From the NCBI GenBank assembly GCA_041685555.1, contig JAWLFN010000073.1, positions 1 to 11,461 on the forward strand: DNA of 11,461 nucleotides, read 5' to 3'. Below the pieces are notes generated by a model. The model saw only the letters and a list, made by a program, of their open reading frames with translations, was not told the DNA's origin and did not search any database. Below are positions 1-5,561 of this stretch, one piece after another; position 1 is the first letter of the stretch, and the number at the start of each line of letters is the position of its first letter. The translations under genes were made by a program, and so were the position numbers. The stretch comes from PWQG01 sp041685555. Its GTDB lineage: Bacteria; Pseudomonadota; Gammaproteobacteria; Pseudomonadales; Pseudohongiellaceae.

Positions 1-306
1 CTGCGGGCATACAACCTGCAGGATCAGGGGTTCGACACGGTGGATGCCAACCTGATGCTGGGGCACGAGGCGGACGGGCGGGACTATTCGCTGGCGGCAC
101 TGATGCTGCAGGACCTGGGTGTCCACTCGGTCCGTCTGATCACCAACAACCCCGCCAAGATCAGCGCGCTGGTCACCGCTGGCATTGATGTCTCGGAGCG
201 GGTGTCACTGGAAGTGGCGGCGAACACGGATAATGCCGACTACCTGCTGACCAAGGCGGAACGTATGGATCACCTGTTGCAATGCAAACCCGTCAGCACC
301 CAGTGA
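1..306 (+). CDS. ribA: GTP cyclohydrolase II, C-terminal half (cut by window edge)
   Basis: This enzyme opens the imidazole ring of GTP, releasing formate and pyrophosphate to give 2,5-diamino-6-ribosylamino-4-pyrimidinone 5'-phosphate, the first riboflavin intermediate; it is cytosolic. The frame is open from base 1, and 101 residues are visible. They align without gaps to about residue 102 onward of E. coli RibA. The tyrosine of LRAY matches Tyr105, and the D and R of LGHEADGRDY match Asp126 and Arg128, so the visible catalytic residues are intact. LITNNPAKI and the ending AERMDHLLQ are also family-typical. The zinc cysteines, and any fused RibB domain, lie outside the window. The stop is followed after 4 bases by the next gene, so the two are surely one operon. 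Context suggests a pathway-specific paralogue rather than the housekeeping riboflavin gene, but that is inference. Confidence 0.93.
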   Translation: MRAYNLQDQGFDTVDANLMLGHEADGRDYSLAALMLQDLGVHSVRLITNNPAKISALVTAGIDVSERVSLEVAANTDNADYLLTKAERMDHLLQCKPVSTQ

Positions 307-310
307 AGTC

Positions 311-1042
311 ATGAATCTCAACCAACGCATCGAGCAATGGCTGGTCGGCGCGCAACGGGAATTTCATGAGCAGACTGCCGCTCGGCAAGGCGAGCCTCGC
401 CCTCATGTCACGCTTTGCTACGCACAGAGCTGGGACGGCAGTATTACCACGGATCGTGGCGTGACACTGGCGCTCAGCAGCGATGCGGGCATGCGGATGA
501 CCCATCAGCTGCGCAGCCTGCACGATGGCATCCTGGTTGGCATAGGAACGGTGCTGGCCGATGACCCCCGTCTGACCGTGCGTGAATGGACCGGTAGCGA
601 CCCGCGGCCAATCGTTGTGGACAGCCAGTTGCGCATGCCTCCCTCCAGCTATCTCTGCCGGAATGGCGAGCAGCGTTGCTGGGTGCTGACCACGCCCGAA
701 GCGGTCGCCCAGCGTGATGATTGCGAACTGATTGTGGTGCCCGGCGATGCCGCCGGCCAGGTGAACCTGCGATCGGCACTGGAAATCCTGTATGCACGCG
801 GCATCCGCAGCCTGATGGTGGAAGGCGGTGCCGCCGTGATCACGGCGTTCCTGCGGGCCCGCCTGGCCGATGCCACCGTGCTCACCGTGGCACCGGTATT
901 GATCGGGGGCTACAATGCCATCGGCAGACTGGGCGATCAGGACAGGGCCTCCTTTCCGCATATTGCGCCACTGCACAGTCAGCAACTGGAGAATGAACTG
1001 ATCGTATGGGGAACACTCCACTACAGAGGCGAGAGCGGGTGA
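311..1042 (+). CDS. Stand-alone RibD C-terminal-domain (DHFR-fold) reductase
   Basis: Predicted NADPH-dependent reductase of the RibD_C family, which in riboflavin synthesis reduces the ribosyl side chain of the aminopyrimidine phosphate to ribityl. The 243 residues hold only the reductase domain; the N-terminal zinc deaminase domain of bacterial RibD is absent. Visible family motifs are VTLCYAQSWDG at about 33-43, the strongly conserved GTVLADDPRLTVR at 79-91, LMVEGGAAVITAFL at 168-181 (nucleotide-binding glycine turn) and VAPVLIGG at 193-200. A 30-residue N-terminal extension precedes the domain. The gene starts 4 bases after ribA and overlaps the next gene by 4 bases. Stand-alone reductases of this type occur in fungal and archaeal riboflavin routes, where reduction precedes deamination, and also among pterin reductases. 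The true substrate cannot be read from sequence. Confidence 0.88.
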   Translation: MNLNQRIEQWLVGAQREFHEQTAARQGEPRPHVTLCYAQSWDGSITTDRGVTLALSSDAGMRMTHQLRSLHDGILVGIGTVLADDPRLTVREWTGSDPRPIVVDSQLRMPPSSYLCRNGEQRCWVLTTPEAVAQRDDCELIVVPGDAAGQVNLRSALEILYARGIRSLMVEGGAAVITAFLRARLADATVLTVAPVLIGGYNAIGRLGDQDRASFPHIAPLHSQQLENELIVWGTLHYRGESG

Positions 1043-2061
1043 GCGGCGATACCGGAAGCACCAGCGCCTCACAGCTGTGGTTCACCGAGCCGCTGCATGT
1101 CGAGGTGCGGGAGGCAATGCTGCCCGCACTGGCGCCGGATCAGGTCCTGGTCAGGACGCGATATTCGGCGGTGAGCGCCGGTACTGAATTGCTGGCATAC
1201 CGGGGACAACTGCCCCCATCCATGGCGTCGGACAGCGCGCTGGATTCACTGGGGGCGTCTTCCGACTATCCCCTCCAATACGGCTATGCCTGTGTCGGTG
1301 AAGTGCGGCGGATCGGCAGCGCAGTCGACCCGGCCTGGAAAGGGCGTCAGGTGTTTTCCTTTCAGCCCCATGCCAGCCATTTTCTGGCCCGTCCCGACGA
1401 GCTGAAACCCGTGCCCGACGATCTGCCTGCTCGGGCCGCCGTTTTCCTGCCCAATATGGAAACCGCGGTAAACCTGGTGCACGACGGTCGCCCGCTGGCC
1501 GGTGAGCGGGTCTTGGTGCTGGGCCAGGGCATCGTCGGGCTGTTGTTGACCGCGCTGCTGGCGCGCCACCCGCTCAATTCACTGGTGGCCATCGAGGGCC
1601 GGCCGGAGAGGCAGGAACTGGCGCTCCGCCTGGGCGCCGACACCGTGCTCAGTCCGGAGGAGGCGGTAGGGCAGTCGGTTGCCGCCGACGCCGACCTGCT
1701 CTACGAAGTCAGCGGTCAGCCGGAGGCGCTCAACCTGGCCATCGGGCTGAGCGGCTACGCCAGCCGTATCGTCATCGGCAGCTGGTATGGCAGCAAGTCC
1801 GTGCCGATTGAACTGGGCGGATCGGCGCATCGCAACCGCCTGCAGCTGATCACCAGTCAGGTCAGCACCGTGGCGCCCGAGCTGGGAGGTCGCTGGGACA
1901 AACAGCGCCGTTTCGAACTGGTCTGGGACCTGCTTCGCCAGCTCGACCCGACACCGTTGATCACGCACACTCTGCCGCTGCGGGAGGCCGGAAAGCTGTA
2001 TCAGCAACTGCATGAAGCGCGGTCCGGCATCGTGCAGCCATTATTCCATTACCCCGATTGA
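1039..2061 (+). CDS. Zinc-less medium-chain dehydrogenase, BchC-like
   Basis: A 340-residue NAD(P)-dependent oxidoreductase of the medium-chain dehydrogenase superfamily. The GroES-like domain covers about 12-135 and the Rossmann domain about 155-290, with GQGIVG at 162-167. Glu186 at the end of the second strand suggests NAD(H) preference. The usual catalytic zinc ligands are missing: the Cys position in YSAVSAGTE is Ser46, and the Gly-His-Glu motif is GYA at 82-84. The structural-zinc cysteine loop is also absent. This pattern resembles the BchC-like branch (bacteriochlorophyllide hydroxyethyl dehydrogenase and relatives) rather than true alcohol dehydrogenases. I chose the GTG at 1039 because it overlaps the upstream stop as GTGA and follows a GAGGCGAG stretch; an in-frame ATG at 1006 would overlap the reductase by 37 bases. 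Substrate unknown; context suggests a step on a pyrimidine- or pterin-derived metabolite. Confidence 0.87.
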   Translation: MSGDTGSTSASQLWFTEPLHVEVREAMLPALAPDQVLVRTRYSAVSAGTELLAYRGQLPPSMASDSALDSLGASSDYPLQYGYACVGEVRRIGSAVDPAWKGRQVFSFQPHASHFLARPDELKPVPDDLPARAAVFLPNMETAVNLVHDGRPLAGERVLVLGQGIVGLLLTALLARHPLNSLVAIEGRPERQELALRLGADTVLSPEEAVGQSVAADADLLYEVSGQPEALNLAIGLSGYASRIVIGSWYGSKSVPIELGGSAHRNRLQLITSQVSTVAPELGGRWDKQRRFELVWDLLRQLDPTPLITHTLPLREAGKLYQQLHEARSGIVQPLFHYPD

Positions 2062-2071
2062 CAGGAAGCCT

Positions 2072-2458
2072 ATGTATACCGTTGCCGTCACCCGTGACTT
2101 CATTGCCAACCATTACCTGATCGGAGGGGACTGGGGAGACGAGAACCACCCCCATGCCCATCATTACGTCGCCGAAGTGCGTATCGAGAGCGATACGCTG
2201 AACGAACACGGTTACCTGGTCGACATTGTGGAGATCGAGGCGGCGCTGGATGAGGTCACCGGATATTTCCGCGACAGCATGCTCAATGACAAGCCTGAAT
2301 TCGCCGGACTCAATCCGAGCCTGGAGCATTTCAGCCGCATTCTGAGCGAACAACTGCTGGCCGGCATCACACCACCCGGCAGCGGCGCGCTGACCGTGAA
2401 ACTGTGGGAGAACGACACCTGCTGGGCGGCGTTTCGGCAGCCGTTTGATCCGGAGTGA
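2072..2458 (+). CDS. 6-pyruvoyl-tetrahydropterin synthase/QueD-family protein with altered triad
   Basis: A 128-residue tunnelling-fold protein of the PTPS/QueD family, which normally acts on dihydroneopterin triphosphate. The zinc site is kept: His14, His28 and His30 (the last two in PHAHHY, where most members have HGH). The pterin-anchoring glutamates also look present: Glu85 in NPSLEHF and Glu113 in LWEND. The catalytic Cys-Asp-His triad is not kept: aligned to E. coli QueD and rat PTPS, the Cys position is Glu24 (ENHPHAH) and the Asp-His pair before xxLND is Arg67-Asp68 (FRDSMLND). It is therefore unlikely to be a standard QueD or PTPS. AGGAAG at 2063-2068 is the ribosome site for the ATG at 2072; an in-frame ATG at 2012 would run back into the dehydrogenase. 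Last gene of the plus-strand operon. Confidence 0.88.
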   Translation: MYTVAVTRDFIANHYLIGGDWGDENHPHAHHYVAEVRIESDTLNEHGYLVDIVEIEAALDEVTGYFRDSMLNDKPEFAGLNPSLEHFSRILSEQLLAGITPPGSGALTVKLWENDTCWAAFRQPFDPE

Positions 2459-2466
2459 GCTCAAAG

Positions 2467-2493
2467 GAACCCGCGGACCTTCAGTCCGGGTTC
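2467..2493. terminator. Hairpin between convergent genes, probable bidirectional terminator
   Basis: GAACCCgcGGAC (2467-2478) pairs with GTCCGGGTTC (2484-2493) around a 5-base loop, with a 2-base bulge in the left arm. It lies just after the stop of the PTPS-like gene and contains the stop codon of the convergent RIO kinase gene. The U-tract is poor on both strands (only three T on the minus side), so intrinsic termination is plausible but not certain. Confidence 0.5.
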
Positions 2494-3338
2494 TCTGATT
2501 CCTGGCGGGCCGCAATGCGTTCCGCCTCTTCCTCCTTGGCAGCTTCGATAACCGCCATCAGGTCCACAAGATCGGCACTGGCGGTGGGATGTTCGTAGCG
2601 CCCGGTCAGGGTGCTGTCCGGTTGCAGTTCGCCGCTCTCGTACAACGACCAGATTTCCCGGGCGTAATCGGTCTCCAGCAGTTTCGGATCGAAGCGGGCA
2701 AACCAGCGACGCATGTTGTCGACATCCCGCTGGAGCATACTTTCCGCACTGTTGTTGCCGGCCGCATTGACCGCCTGTGGCAGGTCGATGATGACCGGCC
2801 CGCTGCTGTCCACCAGCACATTGAACGGTGACAGGTCGCCGTGGACCAGCCCCGCGCACAGCATGCGCACGATTTCGGTGATGATACGCCGGTGATAGTC
2901 CCGGGCGCGTTCGGGGTCCAGCGCGATCTGTCCCAGTTGCGGCGCCACATCACCCTGCTCATCGGTGATCAGTTCCATCAGCAGAACGCCGTCCACGAAA
3001 GACAGGGGCTCGGGTACCCGTACTCCGGCCGCGGCGAGCAGGCGCAGCGCCTCGACCTCAGCGTTGAGCCAGGCCTGCTCCTGTTCCTTCTGCCCATAGC
3101 GGGTCTTGCGGTTCATGGCCCGGTTGCGACGGGTGTTGCGACCGCCACGGCCTTCCTGGTATTGCACGGCCTGCTTGAAACTGCGCTGCGAGCTCTCCTT
3201 GAAGACCTTGGCGCAGCGCCGCTCATCCCCGTGGCGCACGATATAGACCTGGGCCTCCTTGCCGCTCATCAGATGACCGATGACCTCGTCGATCAGGCCA
3301 TCATCGATGAGGGGTTGCAGGCGTTTGGGGGCTTTCAT
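2481..3338 (-). CDS. RIO-family serine protein kinase
   Basis: A 285-residue atypical protein kinase of the RIO family. The nucleotide loop is SGKEAQVYIV at 25-34, the ATP-anchoring lysine is Lys44 in CAKVFK, and the catalytic loop is LVHGDLSPFNVLV at 164-176 with Asp168 and Asn173. The metal-binding loop is IIDLPQAV at 183-190 with Asp185. A basic stretch rich in Arg and Asn (about 64-80) and a short charged C-terminal tail (264-285) surround the core. All key residues are present, so it should be active. In archaea and eukaryotes RIO kinases serve ribosome maturation; the role of bacterial members is poorly known. It is convergent to the pterin-like operon and monocistronic by position. The upstream region (3339-3551) carries a palindrome and a gene remnant. 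Start at 3338 has only a weak ribosome site. Confidence 0.92.
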   Translation of the reverse strand: MKAPKRLQPLIDDGLIDEVIGHLMSGKEAQVYIVRHGDERRCAKVFKESSQRSFKQAVQYQEGRGGRNTRRNRAMNRKTRYGQKEQEQAWLNAEVEALRLLAAAGVRVPEPLSFVDGVLLMELITDEQGDVAPQLGQIALDPERARDYHRRIITEIVRMLCAGLVHGDLSPFNVLVDSSGPVIIDLPQAVNAAGNNSAESMLQRDVDNMRRWFARFDPKLLETDYAREIWSLYESGELQPDSTLTGRYEHPTASADLVDLMAVIEAAKEEEAERIAARQESENPD

Positions 3339-3357
3339 GAACAGCGGGTCTCTGGTG

Positions 3358-3371
3358 GCGGGATGTCCCGC
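3358..3371. promoter_or_regulatory. Short perfect inverted repeat upstream of the RIO kinase
   Basis: GCGGGA and TCCCGC are perfect inverted arms around a 2-base centre, 20-33 bases upstream of the RIO start codon. It could be an operator or a leader hairpin for the kinase mRNA. The right arm belongs to the 13-bp direct repeat described separately, so it may be incidental. Confidence 0.3.
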
Positions 3372-3374
3372 GAT
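3362..3374 (+). repeat. 13-bp direct repeat, copy 1
   Basis: GATGTCCCGCGAT occurs here and again at 3540-3552 in the same orientation, bracketing the PAS-like gene remnant. It may be a duplication or recombination footprint. Confidence 0.5.
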
Positions 3375-3409
3375 TCTCTCATTGTGACGTCTGTTTCGCC
3401 AGTTCTTAC

Positions 3410-3541
3410 CGATGGTTCACGATCTGCATCATGCCCTACCACCGGATCGACGATGTCATCGACGGGGTCGTCATCACCATGGTCGAGATCACGGCCACCA
3501 AAAAGCTGGAGCAGACCCTGCGTAGTGAGTCCGGACAGTGA
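3410..3541 (+). pseudogene. Remnant resembling the PAS region of CheB/CheR-type sensor proteins
   Basis: Read on the plus strand this stretch gives RWFTICIMPYHRIDDVIDG, then VVITMVEITATKKLEQTLR and a short tail to a TGA at 3539-3541. The pattern (W-F/Y then MPY, then VIDGVVITFVDIT, then a KxLEExLR linker) is what I know from the last strands of the PAS domain that follows CheR in CheB/CheR fusion proteins. Only about 43 residues remain; no sensor, methyltransferase or kinase part is present. An ATG at 3431 could in principle give a 36-residue peptide, but I see no convincing ribosome site. The frame is open further upstream to at least 3341 without recognisable homology. It lies in the gap between two minus-strand genes. 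I infer a decayed fragment rather than a working gene; a small stand-alone protein is the alternative. Confidence 0.55.
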
Positions 3542-3552
3542 TGTCCCGCGAT
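3540..3552 (+). repeat. 13-bp direct repeat, copy 2
   Basis: Second copy of GATGTCCCGCGAT. It overlaps the end of the PAS-like remnant and reaches the first base of the UPF0104 gene's stop codon on the opposite strand. Confidence 0.5.
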
Positions 3553-4571
3553 CAGGCCCCTTCGGTGCCGTGGATGGGGCCGCGCGTCTGTCTGCGAAAA
3601 CTGGCCAGGCACCCGAGTCCGAGCAGTAATATCAGTGCATCGCGCAGCCGGATCAGGGCGATCAGACCGGCCGCGGCGCCGATGGGAAGCCCCAGCAGTT
3701 GGAAAGACCACAGCAGGGAAGCTTCGATCGTGCCGATACCGCCTGGCACGGGAAGCAGCATTGCCAGTCGCATACCGGCCATGATCAACACGATATCCAG
3801 CCAGGATGGAGCCACGCCCAACAGGTGGAGCAGCAGTACCAACTCAATGAGCAAGGCAGCCCAGCCGCCCAGCGACATCAACAGCGCCAGCCAGAGTCGC
3901 GGACGCTGCCGTGACAGCGCTTTCCGGAGCAGCTCCACCAGCGCCAGCCAGCCGCTCTCGCCCTCATCGTGGCCGACAGTCCTGCGCCAACGCTGAGTAA
4001 GGGGGCGGAAACGCTGCGCCAGCCAGAGCGGGTGGCGTAGCATCACCGCCACCGCAATCAGCATGGCGATCAGCACCGCCAGCAGGATGGCCAAGATCTG
4101 CAGTGAGTCACGCAATGGCAGTATGGTGGTCCCGAGCAGAATCAACACACCGGCCAGCAGAACCGCGATGTTGGTGCCGGTCTCCAGGAAACGGTCCAGG
4201 CTGAGCATGGCGACGGCCCGGTGCAGAGGCAATCCGCAATGCCGGGACAACCAGTAAAGTTGTAACGGCTCGCCGCCGAAATGAGGACCGGGTGTCAGGA
4301 AACTCACGGCGCTGCCGGCCTGCCGCAGGCGGAACAGGGTCAGCAGCGGCAGGGACGATGCCAGCGCCCGGCTCAATAACTGCCACCGCTTCACGGCCAG
4401 GTACAGGATGGCAATGTTGATCAACAGCCACGCAGACCAGTCTTCCGGTCCGAGCAGGCTCAGACGGGAGAGGATGTCGCCAAAAGGCAGCTTTGACAGA
4501 GTCCATGACGCCAGCGCAATGGCCAGTAGCCAGAGCAACAGGATCAGGTATTTCCACTGGCGGCGGGTCAT
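3552..4571 (-). CDS. LPG-synthase-type multi-spanning membrane protein (UPF0104)
   Basis: A 339-residue inner-membrane protein of the lysylphosphatidylglycerol-synthase transmembrane family (UPF0104/LPG_synthase_TM). It has about seven to eight hydrophobic helices, for example near 8-25, 47-60, 132-152, 157-178, 226-250, 258-275 and 293-321. Family motifs are TPGPHFGGEPLQ at 93-104, LDRFLE at 125-130 and LPVPGGIGTIE at 273-283. There is no C-terminal aminoacyl-transferase domain, so it is not MprF; the protein ends in a short basic tail. Members without that domain are usually of unknown function and are often suspected lipid or polyprenyl-linked substrate transporters. Its ATG overlaps the stop of the preceding phosphatidyltransferase gene as ATGA, so the two are translationally coupled and likely act on the same lipid. 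Confidence 0.88.
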   Translation of the reverse strand: MTRRQWKYLILLLWLLAIALASWTLSKLPFGDILSRLSLLGPEDWSAWLLINIAILYLAVKRWQLLSRALASSLPLLTLFRLRQAGSAVSFLTPGPHFGGEPLQLYWLSRHCGLPLHRAVAMLSLDRFLETGTNIAVLLAGVLILLGTTILPLRDSLQILAILLAVLIAMLIAVAVMLRHPLWLAQRFRPLTQRWRRTVGHDEGESGWLALVELLRKALSRQRPRLWLALLMSLGGWAALLIELVLLLHLLGVAPSWLDIVLIMAGMRLAMLLPVPGGIGTIEASLLWSFQLLGLPIGAAAGLIALIRLRDALILLLGLGCLASFRRQTRGPIHGTEGA

Positions 4572-5350
4572 GCGGATGCCTCCCGGCTGGCACCTCGTCG
4601 ACCACTGACATGCAGCCAGTCACGCCCGAAGCCGATCAGTAGCGGAAGCATGAAGACCACTCCGAGGGTGCGGGTCATCGTATCCGGCAGTGGTGGCCAC
4701 AATGCGGCAGCCACCACGGCCATCTGCAGTCCGGCGAGATGACGCCGCAGGCGACTGGGAGGCAATGGAAAGACGGGTTTTTCGTGCTGTCGGCGCCAGT
4801 GGATGCCCCACTGGAACAGATAATAGGCAATGCTCACCAGCAGGTAGCTGGCATGCAGTTTTCCGTACAGCACCGCCAGCAGTGGAGCCACCAGCAGACC
4901 CAGCGCATCGAGTGTGGTGTCGAGCTCCGCTCCGAGCTGCGTGGTATGCTGTTGGCGTCGGGCCAGGTATCCGTCCAGGGCATCCCCCAGGGCGGCTGCC
5001 GTGTACAGGATGGCGGGTACATACAGCAGGGTGTTGTGGACCGCTGCGCCGGTTGTGGTCAGGAAGCCCGCCGTGGCAGCGATCAGCACGCCGCGCAGCA
5101 GTGTGACGCGGGTGCCATGGCCCAGTGCGGAGCGCTGCGAGTCGTCCGGAGTGCTGCGGTTCCGGTGCAGTCGCCGGTGGCACTGCCAGAGAACAAATCC
5201 CCAGCAGACAAGGCTGGCCGGCAGCCAGCGTAGCGCCAGTGCCGGTGACTCTGTTGACGCCAATATTGCCGCCATGATCAGTAGAAGGCTACTGCCGAGG
5301 GCCGCTATCCGCCCCAATTCTCGCAGCAAATCAGGCGGAGTGACTGGCAT
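4568..5350 (-). CDS. CDP-alcohol phosphatidyltransferase family protein
   Basis: An integral membrane enzyme that should transfer a phosphatidyl (or similar) group from a CDP-linked donor to an alcohol. With the start at 5350 it has 260 residues. The signature DG-x2-AR-x8-G-x3-D-x3-D is perfect: Asp126, Gly127, Ala130, Arg131, Gly140, Asp144 and Asp148, preceded by Asp123. Two extra hydrophobic helices (about 15-32 and 40-56) precede the core, which begins near RVTLLRG at 81, and four or so helices follow. An in-frame ATG at 5473 would add 41 residues; I prefer 5350 because that extension is not membrane-like at its start and would cover a promoter-like TATACT and a palindrome (5419-5434). 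The acceptor alcohol cannot be predicted. First gene of a coupled pair with the UPF0104 protein. Confidence 0.86.
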   Translation of the reverse strand: MPVTPPDLLRELGRIAALGSSLLLIMAAILASTESPALALRWLPASLVCWGFVLWQCHRRLHRNRSTPDDSQRSALGHGTRVTLLRGVLIAATAGFLTTTGAAVHNTLLYVPAILYTAAALGDALDGYLARRQQHTTQLGAELDTTLDALGLLVAPLLAVLYGKLHASYLLVSIAYYLFQWGIHWRRQHEKPVFPLPPSRLRRHLAGLQMAVVAAALWPPLPDTMTRTLGVVFMLPLLIGFGRDWLHVSGRRGASREASA

Positions 5351-5418
5351 GTGTGGCCCTGGCAATGAGAGGATGAGTACTGTCCATGCGATGGTCTGTC
5401 CAGGAAAAGTGTCTGACC

Positions 5419-5434
5419 AGTATACGGTCCGTAT
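5419..5434 (-). promoter_or_regulatory. Candidate promoter/operator upstream of the phosphatidyltransferase
   Basis: On the minus strand a TATACT hexamer (5419-5424) could be the -10 box for a transcript starting near 5412. Its best -35 partner, TGGTCC at 5443-5448 with an 18-base spacer, matches the consensus only weakly. The perfect palindrome ATACGG-T-CCGTAT (5422-5434) overlaps this -10 and the spacer, a common place for a repressor site. It lies in the divergent region between this gene pair and opgG. Confidence 0.3.
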
Positions 5435-5561
5435 CCTGTTCGGGACCAGTGGCTTGCCCGTGCGCTGATCCATTGGCGCCGGATTCCCGTATTCTCATGG
5501 ACACCCGGACCCTCTCGGGCCGGCAGGATATTCACGGCAATGGCCGGGAAGGAAATGCAAC

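Noticed and set aside
1..310. FMN riboswitch controlling the rib-like operon
   Set aside because: The operon's leader lies outside the window, and nothing in this region resembles an RFN element.
1006..1038. Upstream ATG start for the medium-chain dehydrogenase
   Set aside because: It would overlap the reductase by 37 bases, while the GTG at 1039 gives a classic 4-base overlap with a purine-rich site before it.
293..1072. Open frame of 259 codons on the minus strand
   Set aside because: Antisense to the RibD-type reductase, which has clear motifs and perfect operon spacing.
2841..3629. Open frame of 262 codons on the plus strand across the RIO gene and the gap
   Set aside because: Antisense to the RIO kinase over most of its length. 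It is also in a different frame from the PAS-like remnant.
5351..5473. N-terminal extension of the phosphatidyltransferase from an ATG at 5473
   Set aside because: It lacks a good ribosome site, is not conserved-looking, and overlaps a promoter-like sequence and palindrome; kept only as an alternative start.
5504..5550. Possible hairpins in the opgG leader (CCCG/CGGG, GGCC/GGCC)
   Set aside because: Stems of only four pairs, expected by chance in GC-rich DNA.
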